Shown: positions 25,661 to 33,659 of the stretch, piece after piece
How positions within the stretch are numbered: the first letter of the stretch is position 1
How the letters are laid out: the number at the start of each line of letters is the position of its first letter
Assembly (NCBI GenBank): GCA_009774535.1
Contig: VSNY01000019.1
Span: 1 to 36,426 of the forward strand
DNA: 36,426 nt
Direction: 5' to 3'
Source of the DNA: Lachnospiraceae bacterium
Lineage (GTDB): Bacteria; Bacillota; Clostridia; Lachnospirales; Lachnospiraceae
Program-made: the position numbers and the translations under genes
Notes under the pieces: model-generated
Seen by the model: the letters and a program-made list of their open reading frames with translations, nothing else
What the model was told of the DNA's origin: nothing
Databases searched by the model: none

Positions 25661-26533
25661 ATGGCATTATATCAGATCAGTAACGGGCAGATCGCCATAC
25701 AGATCGACAGTATGGGAGCCGAATTAAAATCGTTCAAACGGATGGACACAGGGACAGAGTATATGTGGGAAGGAGATCCGGCCTATTGGAAACGGACGTC
25801 TCCGATCTTGTTTCCCATTGTAGGAAGCCTGCATAACGGCAGCTTTCTTTTGGACGGCAAACGCTATCCGATGGGACAGCATGGATTTGCGAGGGATATG
25901 GAATTTCAGCTGAAAAGCCAGGATGAACGGGAAATCTGGTTCCGTTTGGTATCCGACGAAGAGACGCTTGCAAAATATCCATATGCATTTTCCCTGGAGG
26001 TCGGATATGAGCTGCAGGAGACGAGCGTGGTAGTCAAATGGAAGGTGAGCAATCCGTCGGATCAGGAACTGTATTTTTCCATCGGCGGACATCCGGCTTT
26101 CCGGTGTCCGGTTGCAAAAGGGGAAAATCAGGAAGATTACAGGATCTGGTTTGATACGGCGCGGCAGGTAAGTACAGGGGTGATTGAGGAAGGGCTGATG
26201 ACAGCGGAACAGGCAGTGTGTCCGCTGCAGGACGGTTATCTGCAGATCACGGAACACTTATTTGACCGGGATGCGCTTGTGATTGAGCGGGATCAGGCAC
26301 ATAAAGTAGCGCTTGTAAAGCCGGATGGCAGTCATTATCTGACGGTCAGCTTTGACGCGCCGTTATTCGGCGTCTGGTCGCCGCCTGGCAAGAAAGCGCC
26401 GTTTATCTGCATTGAACCTTGGTATGGCAGATGTGATGCGGTAGATTTTGACGGAACGCTGCAGGAACGTGAATGGGGGCAGAAGCTGGCGGCCAAAGAA
26501 AGCTTTGCCGCGTCTTATCAGATCAGCGTCTGA
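25661..26533 (+). CDS. LacX-like aldose 1-epimerase family protein
   Basis: This 290-residue protein belongs to the galactose mutarotase-like superfamily, LacX subgroup. Marks are DSMGAELKSFKR, the TSPILFPIVGSL segment, GQHGFARDMEF with a likely catalytic histidine, FSIGGHPAFRCP, and ICIEPWYGRCD near the end. It would interconvert anomers of a sugar or sugar phosphate in the cytoplasm. I use the ATG at 25661 with GAGGTG at 25651-25656; an upstream frame extension from 25616 lacks a site. The neighbouring orphan sugar-binding gene faces it on the other strand. Confidence 0.88.
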   Translation: MALYQISNGQIAIQIDSMGAELKSFKRMDTGTEYMWEGDPAYWKRTSPILFPIVGSLHNGSFLLDGKRYPMGQHGFARDMEFQLKSQDEREIWFRLVSDEETLAKYPYAFSLEVGYELQETSVVVKWKVSNPSDQELYFSIGGHPAFRCPVAKGENQEDYRIWFDTARQVSTGVIEEGLMTAEQAVCPLQDGYLQITEHLFDRDALVIERDQAHKVALVKPDGSHYLTVSFDAPLFGVWSPPGKKAPFICIEPWYGRCDAVDFDGTLQEREWGQKLAAKESFAASYQISV

Positions 26534-26544
26534 GGCACTGAAAA

Positions 26545-26570
26545 AACGACCTGCGCCCGCAGGTCGTTCT
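26545..26570. terminator. Bidirectional terminator between convergent genes
   Basis: AACGACCTGC (26545-26554) pairs perfectly with GCAGGTCGTT (26559-26568) around a 4-nt loop. An A-run lies before the stem and a T-rich stretch after it, so it can serve both strands. It begins 12 nt after the epimerase stop. Confidence 0.8.
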
Positions 26571-26743
26571 TTCGAGGAGTTTAGTTATGAAAATGTTTAA
26601 TCTATATAAATGGAATAGTTTTTAGTTGAAGCCAGCGGCCAGCGCGCGCTTTGTATGCCGCCAACTTCATTTGATAGTACTAAGTATACCCATTAAATGT
26701 GTCTGAAATGTGTCAAAAGCCTAAAAGAAAAATAAACAGATTC

Positions 26744-27874
26744 TTAATATTCTCTTTCTTCTAAAAGCTCTTTTGTGACGGTTATCATTTTTTTAGATTC
26801 AAAGTCAACCATAAGTGTGATCGGGTTCTTGTCGGCAGTAAAACAGTCTTCCGGCAGATAGTAATGCTTCCCGTCCAGCGTCTCGCCTGCTTCCAGTCTG
26901 CGGATGGCTTCTGCCGCGTAAGGCGGCGACAATGGGTTGCACGCAAAGTCCGCGTGGATTTTACCAGCAAGAACCGCTTCCAGTCCGGCCTTTGTGGCAT
27001 CGAAGGAGATGACGATGACGTCGCCGTCTGTTCCGTAAGAAATGCCTGCCGCATCCATAGCCGCGCAGGCCCCAAACGCCTCATTGTCATTCTGGCAGAC
27101 GACAACGTCAAAATCAGGATATGTTTCCAGGTACTGTTCCATAACCCTGCGGCCTCCGCTTTCGGTAAAATCTCCGCATTCCTGCGCCAGCAGCTCCCAG
27201 TTGCGGTTGCGTGCCAGATACCGGGCAAACCCTTCGGTACGGCCCAGCTGCGCAGAAGCTCCCTGTGTTCCGTTGATCGTTAAGATCCGGATTTGGTGCG
27301 TACTCCTGCCCTGCCTGCGTAAATATTGCTGCAGCCATTCGCCGGCCCATTCCCCCTCCTTGACAAAATCCGAGCCAAACCAAGCGGTGTAATACCGCTC
27401 CTGGCAGTCAATCGTCCGGTCCAGGAGCAGAACCGGGATCTGCGCATGATACGCTTCTTTGAGAACCGCTGTCCAGCCCGTTGTCAGAATCGGGTCGATC
27501 ACGATATAATCCATTTGTTCTTGGATAAAATTGCGCACTGCTTCTACCTGCACGTTCGGATCGTTATCAGCATCTACAAAATACAGATCAAAGCCTTGCT
27601 CCTCCGAAAAGGCTTCCCGGCACGATTTTGTCGCTGCAATCCTCCAGTCGGATTCATGGCCGACCTGGACAAAGCCTACTTTAATCAATGGTTCCGGCAG
27701 CAATGCCAGCGCCTGCTGCGCTACGGTAAGGCCCTCTGTCTGTCCATGGAATACATCGGCCTGGTTCATATCATGCAGCGCTGTTTTTGCCGTGCAGGAT
27801 AAAAATAGCAGCATACACACGATGACCAGTATCAGCGCTGCCTGCGCGCATCTTGTTTGTAACGTTTTCATCAT
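26744..27874 (-). CDS. Orphan periplasmic-type sugar-binding lipoprotein (YtfQ/RbsB-like)
   Basis: This 376-residue protein is a type I periplasmic-binding-fold lipoprotein. Its signal segment ends in LLFLSC. Two lobes follow: IKVGFVQVGHESDWRIAATKS at the start of lobe 1, QMDYIVIDPILTTGW and VLLLDR later, then QNDNEAFGACAAMDAAG and VIVISFDATKAGLEAVLAGKIHADFACNP. This pattern is closest to galactofuranose-binding YtfQ. Known relatives feed a CUT2 importer or bring the sugar to a sensor kinase. No permease, ATPase or kinase gene lies beside it, so it is an orphan here. It is read from the minus strand, convergent with the epimerase and downstream of the anti-sigma gene, from which it is separated by 66 nt. 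Confidence 0.88.
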   Translation of the reverse strand: MMKTLQTRCAQAALILVIVCMLLFLSCTAKTALHDMNQADVFHGQTEGLTVAQQALALLPEPLIKVGFVQVGHESDWRIAATKSCREAFSEEQGFDLYFVDADNDPNVQVEAVRNFIQEQMDYIVIDPILTTGWTAVLKEAYHAQIPVLLLDRTIDCQERYYTAWFGSDFVKEGEWAGEWLQQYLRRQGRSTHQIRILTINGTQGASAQLGRTEGFARYLARNRNWELLAQECGDFTESGGRRVMEQYLETYPDFDVVVCQNDNEAFGACAAMDAAGISYGTDGDVIVISFDATKAGLEAVLAGKIHADFACNPLSPPYAAEAIRRLEAGETLDGKHYYLPEDCFTADKNPITLMVDFESKKMITVTKELLEEREY

Positions 27875-27940
27875 CCACCATCCTTTTCTGTATAGAAACT
27901 GCCAGCAGCGATATCAGACGGTTCAGACAGGTTCTTTCGC

Positions 27941-29539
27941 TTATGGCTGCTGATCCGGTGCATCCGGAGACAGGTCTACAGGGTCCCAGCCAAAATCGTG
28001 ATAATACTGGATATCCAGCTGGTGGTCTTTCACATACTGCAGAACCATTGCCTGCGTGACCTGATCACGCTGCGTTTGGTTTGCCTGTGGATCATCAAAA
28101 AATTTTTGATAGATGTCCATATGTCCTTCACAGAAGTCACGAATCCCCTGTTCATAATAAGCGCCGTCTCCCGTTTGCTCCACGCGAATGACCTTATATT
28201 GTCCCTGCGACTGTTTCAGATCAAAGCATGCAGGCATTTCGCCGCCGCTTTGATTCTCTAGTATATTTCCGTTTCTATAAAAATTATTGATATGAAAATT
28301 CCCAAACACTTTGGTTATTCCTTCTTCTTCTATTATACCATAAATCACCGGAGATGGAATACATACATAGGAAAGATCCGGCTGCATATAATAACGGCCT
28401 TGTTCCTCGCTGATCAGATAGGTGCAGATTGCTTGCAGCAGTTTACTTTCTCCGGTATACGTAAATGCAGGAAGTTCATTTTCTTTTTTTAACTGACTGG
28501 CGGCTTCTTCACAGACGCGGATCGGCAAAGGCTCTTCTGTTGTTTCTCCGGTATCTTGGTTTTTGGTAAAAAGGCTGTATGCACGGCCGCGCAGCAGCAG
28601 ACAGCTCAGATATGTCTCCTGGTCTTGTGTCCAGGAGACGCAGGATTGACTGTACTGGGTTTCCTGCTTGTCGGAAACCTCCGTCCATGGGCGGACCTCG
28701 GTATCCGAATCTTTCCCAGTGGTCAAAATTATATGTGAAAATGTATCTGAATACCTGGTTTCCATCTGCTGACGCCACTGTTCCTGCAGTCTGTCATCTG
28801 CACGTATTACTTTTAACGGCTCTAAACTCTGTACAGATCCGTCATACTTTGGCAGATGATACACATAGCAGCTTCCGGCTGCCTGCCCGTTTTTTGTATT
28901 AAAAATAAAAATCTGGTCCTGCTGTATCAGCATCTGTGTCTGTATTGAATCTGCCGTAAAATAATTACATCCAATGTCCTGCAGATCAATCGTTGCATGT
29001 ACCGCTTGCTGCTGTCTGTCATAAATGACCATTCCGCGGCTATTGGCAAATATAACGCGGTTTTGATCGCAATCCAAAAGAGGCGGTGCATAGACATCCG
29101 CTTCCGGCGTCTTATTCAGTAAAATCTCCACACTCTCCGGTTGCATTTCGCACAGCTGCCAGGTGTGATCCGTAATCCCGGCGTCATCTTTGCCTGTCTG
29201 CCTGTTTGCGTCTGTGATCTCATCTTTGTCTGTCTGCCTGTTTGCACCTGTAATCTCATCACTGTCTGCCTGCCAGTTCGATTCCGTGATCTGGCCTTTC
29301 ATCAGCGGAAAGATACTGACGGTTCCTATGATCAGGATACAAGCGGCTGCGGCTGATTTTAAGATACCAGCTGTTAAGCGGCCTGACTGTTTTTTACCGC
29401 GCTTGTTTTGGATCGCTGTCCACAGTTCCTGTTTTTGTTCTTTGGATAACTGGCAGGTATCCCAAAAGTCATTCCAATCTCTTCGTAAGAAATTGTCATA
29501 GTCGCTACAGTCCTGCGGCTTCCTGTTTTGCTTTTTCAT
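27941..29539 (-). CDS. Anti-sigma-factor-like membrane protein
   Basis: This 532-residue protein overlaps the upstream ECF sigma gene by 4 nt, the usual layout for a sigma/anti-sigma pair. The first 50 residues are cytosolic and charged (DWNDFWDTCQLSKEQKQELW). One membrane segment at about 62-80 (AAAACILIIGTVSIFPL) leads to an outside domain of about 450 residues, which is beta-rich and unlike any family I know. After the membrane segment come imperfect 12-residue repeats of the type DEITGANRQTDK. The zinc anti-sigma motif HxxxCxxC is absent, so the inhibitory contact must be of another kind. The outside part would sense an envelope signal; this is inference. Confidence 0.68.
   Translation of the reverse strand: MKKQNRKPQDCSDYDNFLRRDWNDFWDTCQLSKEQKQELWTAIQNKRGKKQSGRLTAGILKSAAAACILIIGTVSIFPLMKGQITESNWQADSDEITGANRQTDKDEITDANRQTGKDDAGITDHTWQLCEMQPESVEILLNKTPEADVYAPPLLDCDQNRVIFANSRGMVIYDRQQQAVHATIDLQDIGCNYFTADSIQTQMLIQQDQIFIFNTKNGQAAGSCYVYHLPKYDGSVQSLEPLKVIRADDRLQEQWRQQMETRYSDTFSHIILTTGKDSDTEVRPWTEVSDKQETQYSQSCVSWTQDQETYLSCLLLRGRAYSLFTKNQDTGETTEEPLPIRVCEEAASQLKKENELPAFTYTGESKLLQAICTYLISEEQGRYYMQPDLSYVCIPSPVIYGIIEEEGITKVFGNFHINNFYRNGNILENQSGGEMPACFDLKQSQGQYKVIRVEQTGDGAYYEQGIRDFCEGHMDIYQKFFDDPQANQTQRDQVTQAMVLQYVKDHQLDIQYYHDFGWDPVDLSPDAPDQQP
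29185..29293 (-). repeat. 36-nt imperfect tandem repeats in the anti-sigma gene
   Basis: Two good copies and one degenerate copy of a 36-nt unit encode the DEITGANRQTDK, DEITDANRQTGK and DDAGITD series just outside the membrane segment. The unit length keeps the reading frame. It may act as a variable spacer between membrane and sensor domain. Confidence 0.65.
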
Positions 29540-30039
29540 TTCGGCATTCCTCCATGCAAAAAATATTCATAATGCTGCTTTAACTTTTTCCGCCCTGCGG
29601 CAAGCTGTGTCTGAATGGTACTTTCTTTCCGCTTTAATAATCCGGAAATTTCGCGTATGGAATAATCTTCATAATAGTACAAATATAATACCTCTTTCTG
29701 TTTGATCGGCAGCTCTCGCAGTGCTTGTTCCAGATAAGGATTTTTTTGTGCCTGCAGACTTTGGGCTGTGTTGTATTCACACATAGAGGTACCTGTGTCA
29801 ATACGCTTTTTTCTCCATCTGCTGCGCAGGAGATCTTTGCTGAGATTTCTGGCCGCAATGCAAAACCATCCGTTTTCATGCTGCTCGTTTTGAAAGATGA
29901 TCTTTTTTTCCAGCAGCTTTAAAAACAGGGTCTGGACAGCGTCTTGTGCATCGGCCGGATTGCCGAGGTACAGGCAGCAGATTTTATATACACGTTCTGC
30001 CTGGCGGTTGTAAACTGCCTGAAATTCTTGTTCTGTCAT
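29536..30039 (-). CDS. ECF-type RNA polymerase sigma factor
   Basis: This 167-residue protein has region 2 (residues about 5-70: VYKICCLYLGNPADAQDAVQTLFLKLLE, then GWFCIAARNLSKDLLRSRWRKK). Region 4 lies at about 105-160 (LRELPIKQKEVLYLYYYEDYSIREISGLLKRKESTIQTQLAAGRKKL). It directs RNA polymerase to a small regulon and is probably held by the anti-sigma-like protein encoded directly after it. The ribosome binding site GGAGA precedes the ATG on the minus strand. No clear own promoter with an ECF-type AAC motif was found in the 187-nt divergent spacer. Confidence 0.92.
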   Translation of the reverse strand: MTEQEFQAVYNRQAERVYKICCLYLGNPADAQDAVQTLFLKLLEKKIIFQNEQHENGWFCIAARNLSKDLLRSRWRKKRIDTGTSMCEYNTAQSLQAQKNPYLEQALRELPIKQKEVLYLYYYEDYSIREISGLLKRKESTIQTQLAAGRKKLKQHYEYFLHGGMPK

Positions 30040-30139
30040 TGCTGTCTCCTCTGTGCTGTTTCTTGGATTTGTAAAGGTCTTTGATATATAAACGAAAGAA
30101 AGATGCGAAATATCCTTTTTGGGAAGAAAGATTTAATTT

Positions 30140-30182
30140 TTGTCAATGATGAATTGACAACAGTTAATGTATAAGCTAAAAT
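30140..30182 (+). promoter_or_regulatory. Promoter with dyad, BlaI-type repressor gene
   Basis: TTGACA (30154-30159) and TAAAAT (30177-30182) are 17 nt apart. The dyad TTGTCAA-N7-TTGACAA (30140-30146 and 30154-30160) overlaps the -35 box, a plausible operator for autorepression. It differs from the TACA-TGTA core known for BlaI/MecI/CopY, so the binding protein is not certain. Confidence 0.6.
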
Positions 30183-30226
30183 ACAAAGGAACCGAAGCAA
30201 CAACAGCAGGAAAGGGGGCATTAATT

Positions 30227-30649
30227 ATGAAGAACCGCGCATTGCCAAGAAACGAACACCTGATCATGGATATTTTTTGGAAGAGTGATACGCCGCTTAC
30301 CGGCAGAGATTTGAAAGAAGTATTTCCGGACTGGAATTATCCGTATATCGTAAATATGCTGACAAAGCTGGAAGAAAAACATATGATTGCGGAACATGGT
30401 ACGATTAGTTATGGGACAGGGAGGGCAAGAAAGTTTGTACCCGCTGTCAGCCGCAGCGAATACGCGGCGGGACTGGTCTCTGCCTGCGGGATTGACAATG
30501 ACAGTATCGCAGATGTAACGGTAGCGTTTGTCAAGGAGACCTGCAGCCACAGCGATGAACTGTATGATAAGCTGAACCATATTATTGAAGAATTGAGGGC
30601 AAAAAGTACAGAAGATACTTCTATCCAGGGAGAATCAAAGAATGGATAA
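30227..30649 (+). CDS. BlaI/MecI/CopY-family repressor
   Basis: This 140-residue protein has the BlaI winged helix near the N-terminus: LPRNEHLIMDIFWKSDTPLTGRDLKEV, then YIVNMLTKLEEKHMIAEHG and GRARKFVPAVSRSEYA. The C-terminal helices dimerise. I chose the ATG at 30227 with the A/G-rich site AAAGGGGG at 30211-30218. An upstream frame extension from 30167 would span the promoter. In the typical pair the repressor is inactivated when a BlaR1-type M56 sensor cleaves it. Here only a stub of that partner remains, so the signalling route is unclear. Confidence 0.88.
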   Translation: MKNRALPRNEHLIMDIFWKSDTPLTGRDLKEVFPDWNYPYIVNMLTKLEEKHMIAEHGTISYGTGRARKFVPAVSRSEYAAGLVSACGIDNDSIADVTVAFVKETCSHSDELYDKLNHIIEELRAKSTEDTSIQGESKNG

Positions 30650-30701
30650 TTTCTTTTTACTGCTGACCGGAATGACGTTGTGGATATCAATAAAACGATA
30701 G
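30642..30701 (+). pseudogene. Stub of an M56/BlaR1-type sensor gene
   Basis: A frame starting at ATG 30642 overlaps the repressor stop by 8 nt and reads MDNFFLLLTGMTLWISIKR before TAG. That is the layout and hydrophobic start expected of a BlaR1-like M56 peptidase, but it ends after 19 residues instead of 300 or more. I read it as the front end of a deleted sensor gene; it could also be chance. Confidence 0.4.
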
Positions 30702-30877
30702 TTTTCATTGCGGCAGCGATCCTTGTAATTCCAATTTTCCAGACACCAGTTTGCGCGAAGATCAAGGTCAAACAAGCCGCTGTATACCAAGCGGACAAAA
30801 TAGTTCTGAAAATCAGAATTTATAACGGAAAAATGCAGATACGCCACTGGAACGAAACGAAAGGCTGCTGCGTGTAG
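30680..30877 (+). CDS. Small secreted protein of unknown function
   Basis: This 65-residue product starts at a GTG. Residues 1-26 form a signal peptide (KTIVFIAAAILVIPIFQ core, PVCA cleavage site). The mature part is about 40 residues and basic, ending IVLKIRIYNGKMQIRHWNETKGCCV. From memory, C-terminal segments of the type YNGK-x-Q-x-R-x-WN occur in small secreted proteins of Clostridia; I could not check this. No good ribosome binding site is visible, so the start is uncertain. It overlaps the M56 stub in another frame and may be what a deletion left behind. Confidence 0.5.
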   Translation: MDINKTIVFIAAAILVIPIFQTPVCAKIKVKQAAVYQADKIVLKIRIYNGKMQIRHWNETKGCCV

Positions 30878-31018
30878 CTAAATTGGATCTATTTGTGAGA
30901 AAGCAGAAGTAAATAAATTGGATGCTTCAAGACAAAAGCAAACGAGTGTTTTGGACATTTAAGCAGAAAAGTTCAGAAAAAATTCACAATTTTTTACAAA
31001 CCATATTTGCTTGTCCGG

Positions 31019-31047
31019 TTGAAATTCTGTAAATGCCGTGCTATACT
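31019..31047 (+). promoter_or_regulatory. Sigma-A promoter of the NlpC/P60 gene
   Basis: TTGAAA (31019-31024) and TATACT (31042-31047) with a 17-nt spacer lie 42 nt before the TTG start. Confidence 0.75.
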
Positions 31048-31088
31048 AATGGCTGGAAACGCAGAATAAGTCAAAAAGGAGCATCGAA

Positions 31089-32465
31089 TTGAAAAATTAT
31101 AATAAATATACTAATCACACAACAAAAAAAATCGCAGCTTTACTTCTTGTAACAGCGGTCAGCTTTACTTCTCTGCAGCCAGTACTGGCCAACCGGAAAA
31201 CGCAGGCGCAGGACGCAAAAGCGGCGGCGGAAAGCAATCTGAATTCTGTCAACAATAATATCAACAGCATTACAAACAAACAGCAGGAACTTCAAAGAGA
31301 GATTAATGCATTGGATGCGGAACTGGTCGAACTGCTTATAAATATGGATATTCTGTCGGATGAATTAGCGCAGAAAGAAGTGCAGATCAAACAGGCAAAC
31401 GATGATCTGAAGGTCGCAAAACAGGAGGAACAGGATCAGTACGAACAGATGAAAAAACGTATCCGTTCACTATATGTGCGCGGTGAAGGTTCCTTCGTTG
31501 AAGCTTTGCTTGGCGCAACGAGTATGACGGATTTCTTAAACAGGGTTAATTATTACAATGCAGTTCATGACTACGACAGGGATCAGCTGGAAGAATATAA
31601 GGAAACCAAGCAGCAGGTGATCGACTTAAAGTCGCAGCTGCTTACCGAGCAGTCTGAAATGGAAGAGATGCAGGATAATTATAAAATGCAGGAAGATGAA
31701 TTAAAGACGATGGTCTCCCAGAAAGAAGCGACCATGGATGACTTTGATTCTCAGTTATCTCAGGCTCAGGCGCTTGCAGCTGCCTACAAAGAAACGATTC
31801 AGCAGCAGAATCAGATTATTCGTGACGAAGAAGAAAAAGAACGTCTGGCAAGAGAAGCTGCAGAGCGTGCCGCAAGAGAAGCCGCAGAGGCAGCGGAACG
31901 TGCTGCAAGAGAAGCTGCAGCAGCCGCAGAGCGTGAAGCACAGCAGCGGGCGCAGCAGGCAGCGCAGCAAACCCAGCAGGTACAGCAGCCGACCTCCCAG
32001 GGTACGCCGTCTTCTTCCGGCAGCGCACCGTCTTCGGGCGGATCTTCTTCTGGCAGCAGTTCTTCCTCCGGCAGTTCGGGTTCAAGTTCAAATTCTGCCC
32101 CGGCGGTCAGCCCGTCTGGTGTGACAGGAAGTGATGTTATTAATTATGCGACGCAGTTTATTGGCAATCCGTATGTATGGGGCGGCACCAGCCTGACAAA
32201 CGGCACGGACTGTTCCGGGTTTGTTATGAGCGTATATGCGCACTTTGGATATTCACTGCCGCGTACTTCGGGCGCGCAGGCAGGATGCGGCAGAGGCGTC
32301 AGCTACAGCGAAGCGCAGCCGGGCGATATTATCTGCTACAGCGGCCATGTGGCGTTATATATGGGCGGCGGCAGAATTGTGGGCGCGCAGAGTTCCAGAA
32401 CCGGAATTACGACGCAGAATGCTACATATCGGACAATTATTGCTGTGAGACGTATTATTAATTAA
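31089..32465 (+). CDS. NlpC/P60 peptidoglycan endopeptidase with coiled coil
   Basis: This 458-residue secreted cell-wall hydrolase has a signal peptide (KKIAALLLVTAVSF core, cleaved near VLA-N). A coiled coil follows at about 38-230 (CwlO/PcsB-like), then an Ala/Glu/Arg-rich helix with repeated AAREAAEAAERAAREAA units, a Gly/Ser linker, and a C-terminal NlpC/P60 domain (about 345-458). Catalytic Cys375 sits in TDCSGF and His420 in SGHVALY. The third polar residue, normally the His of an IVHA motif, is replaced here (RIVGAQSS). The start is a TTG, decided by AAAAGGAG at 31074-31081. It would cut the peptide stems of peptidoglycan during growth or division. The long coiled coil suggests regulation by an FtsX-like partner, as in CwlO and PcsB. 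Confidence 0.92.
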   Translation: MKNYNKYTNHTTKKIAALLLVTAVSFTSLQPVLANRKTQAQDAKAAAESNLNSVNNNINSITNKQQELQREINALDAELVELLINMDILSDELAQKEVQIKQANDDLKVAKQEEQDQYEQMKKRIRSLYVRGEGSFVEALLGATSMTDFLNRVNYYNAVHDYDRDQLEEYKETKQQVIDLKSQLLTEQSEMEEMQDNYKMQEDELKTMVSQKEATMDDFDSQLSQAQALAAAYKETIQQQNQIIRDEEEKERLAREAAERAAREAAEAAERAAREAAAAAEREAQQRAQQAAQQTQQVQQPTSQGTPSSSGSAPSSGGSSSGSSSSSGSSGSSSNSAPAVSPSGVTGSDVINYATQFIGNPYVWGGTSLTNGTDCSGFVMSVYAHFGYSLPRTSGAQAGCGRGVSYSEAQPGDIICYSGHVALYMGGGRIVGAQSSRTGITTQNATYRTIIAVRRIIN

Positions 32466-32552
32466 TCGGGAAATTCCTAATAAACAGGAAGTGACCGGCC
32501 AATGCGGAGGCTTTCTGTTTGTGCGATGCGGTATATTTGATATAAATTTTTG

Positions 32553-32589
32553 ATTAGATCTCCTGTTTTTTGCGGGAGATCTAATTTTA
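32553..32589 (+). terminator. Terminator between NlpC/P60 gene and map
   Basis: ATTAGATCTCC (32553-32563) pairs perfectly with GGAGATCTAAT (32575-32585). The loop is T-rich and TTTTAT follows. It lies 88 nt after the NlpC/P60 stop. Confidence 0.65.
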
Positions 32590-32645
32590 TAAATGAGATC
32601 GAAAAGCAATGATAAAAATGACAAAATAAAGACGAGGATGAAAAG

Positions 32646-33521
32646 ATGCATATAAAGCTAGGCAGAAATGACAAGTGTTGGTGTGGAAGCGGAAGAAAAT
32701 ACAAACAGTGCCATCAGGCATTTGACGACAAAATTGCCCGGATTGCAGATCAGGGGCATGTGGTTCCGGTAAGGGAAATGATTAAAAATGCACATCAGAT
32801 CGCAGGCATCCGCGAGAGTGCGAAAATTAATATTGCAGTGCTGGACTATATTGGAGAACAGATCCATGCAGGGATGTGTACGGAAGAGATCGACCAGATG
32901 GTCTATGACCTTACAACTAAAATGGGAGGCAAGCCTGCGCCGCTGCATTACGACGGCTATCCAAAAAGCGTGTGTACTTCCGTCAACGAACAGGTGTGTC
33001 ACGGCATTCCGTCCAAAGATGTGATTTTAAAAGAAGGCGATATCGTCAATGTAGATGCGTCAACGATCTTAAACGGTTATTATTCGGACTCTTCCCGCAT
33101 GTTCTGCATCGGAGAAGTCAGCCCGGAGAAAAAGAAGCTGGTGGAAGTGGCAAAGGAATGTGTATACCGCGGCTTGGAAGAAGTGAAGCCATGGGGATTT
33201 CTGGGAGATATGGGACAGGCAGTCCATGACCACGCATTTGCGAACGGATATACGGTTGTCCGTGAAATCGGCGGTCATGGTGTTGGTTTGGAATTTCATG
33301 AAGATCCTTGGGTAAACTATAACAGCAAGCGCGGTGAAGAAATGCTGATGGTTCCTGGCATGATTTTTACGATTGAGCCGATGGTAAATATGGGAAAAGC
33401 TGAGATCTATGTAGATGAAGTCAATGACTGGACCGTATATACCGAAGACGGGAAGCCTTCCGCGCAGTGGGAAATTATGGTGCTGGTTACGGATGACGGC
33501 GCTGAAATATTGTCCTATTAG
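32646..33521 (+). CDS. map: Methionine aminopeptidase type I with SEC-C zinc motif
   Basis: This 291-residue enzyme removes the first methionine from new proteins. The N-terminus carries a SEC-C zinc motif, CWCGSGRKYKQCH at 11-23. The pita-bread peptidase domain follows, with metal ligands Asp137 (VNVDAS), Asp148 (YSDSSRMF), His211 (GGHGVG), Glu244 (TIEPM) and Glu276 (QWEIMVL), plus the conserved His119 in CHGIP. The SEC-C extension is typical of many clostridial enzymes and probably aids ribosome binding. It appears monocistronic. Confidence 0.95.
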   Translation: MHIKLGRNDKCWCGSGRKYKQCHQAFDDKIARIADQGHVVPVREMIKNAHQIAGIRESAKINIAVLDYIGEQIHAGMCTEEIDQMVYDLTTKMGGKPAPLHYDGYPKSVCTSVNEQVCHGIPSKDVILKEGDIVNVDASTILNGYYSDSSRMFCIGEVSPEKKKLVEVAKECVYRGLEEVKPWGFLGDMGQAVHDHAFANGYTVVREIGGHGVGLEFHEDPWVNYNSKRGEEMLMVPGMIFTIEPMVNMGKAEIYVDEVNDWTVYTEDGKPSAQWEIMVLVTDDGAEILSY

Positions 33522-33659
33522 TGGCTGGCCCCGGGAAATCTGGCAGGAGATACGGGCATGGCTGGGGTGCTTTTAGTAAACATTTTTGGAAATTATATAA
33601 TGAATGAAAGTGACTGCTGAAAACAGAGAGCAGAGGAAAGAAGTGGGACAGACAGCTTT

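Noticed and set aside
29185..29293. Repeats in the anti-sigma gene considered as CRISPR or regulatory array
   Set aside because: Units are contiguous, imperfect, 36 nt long and in frame; they encode a protein repeat.
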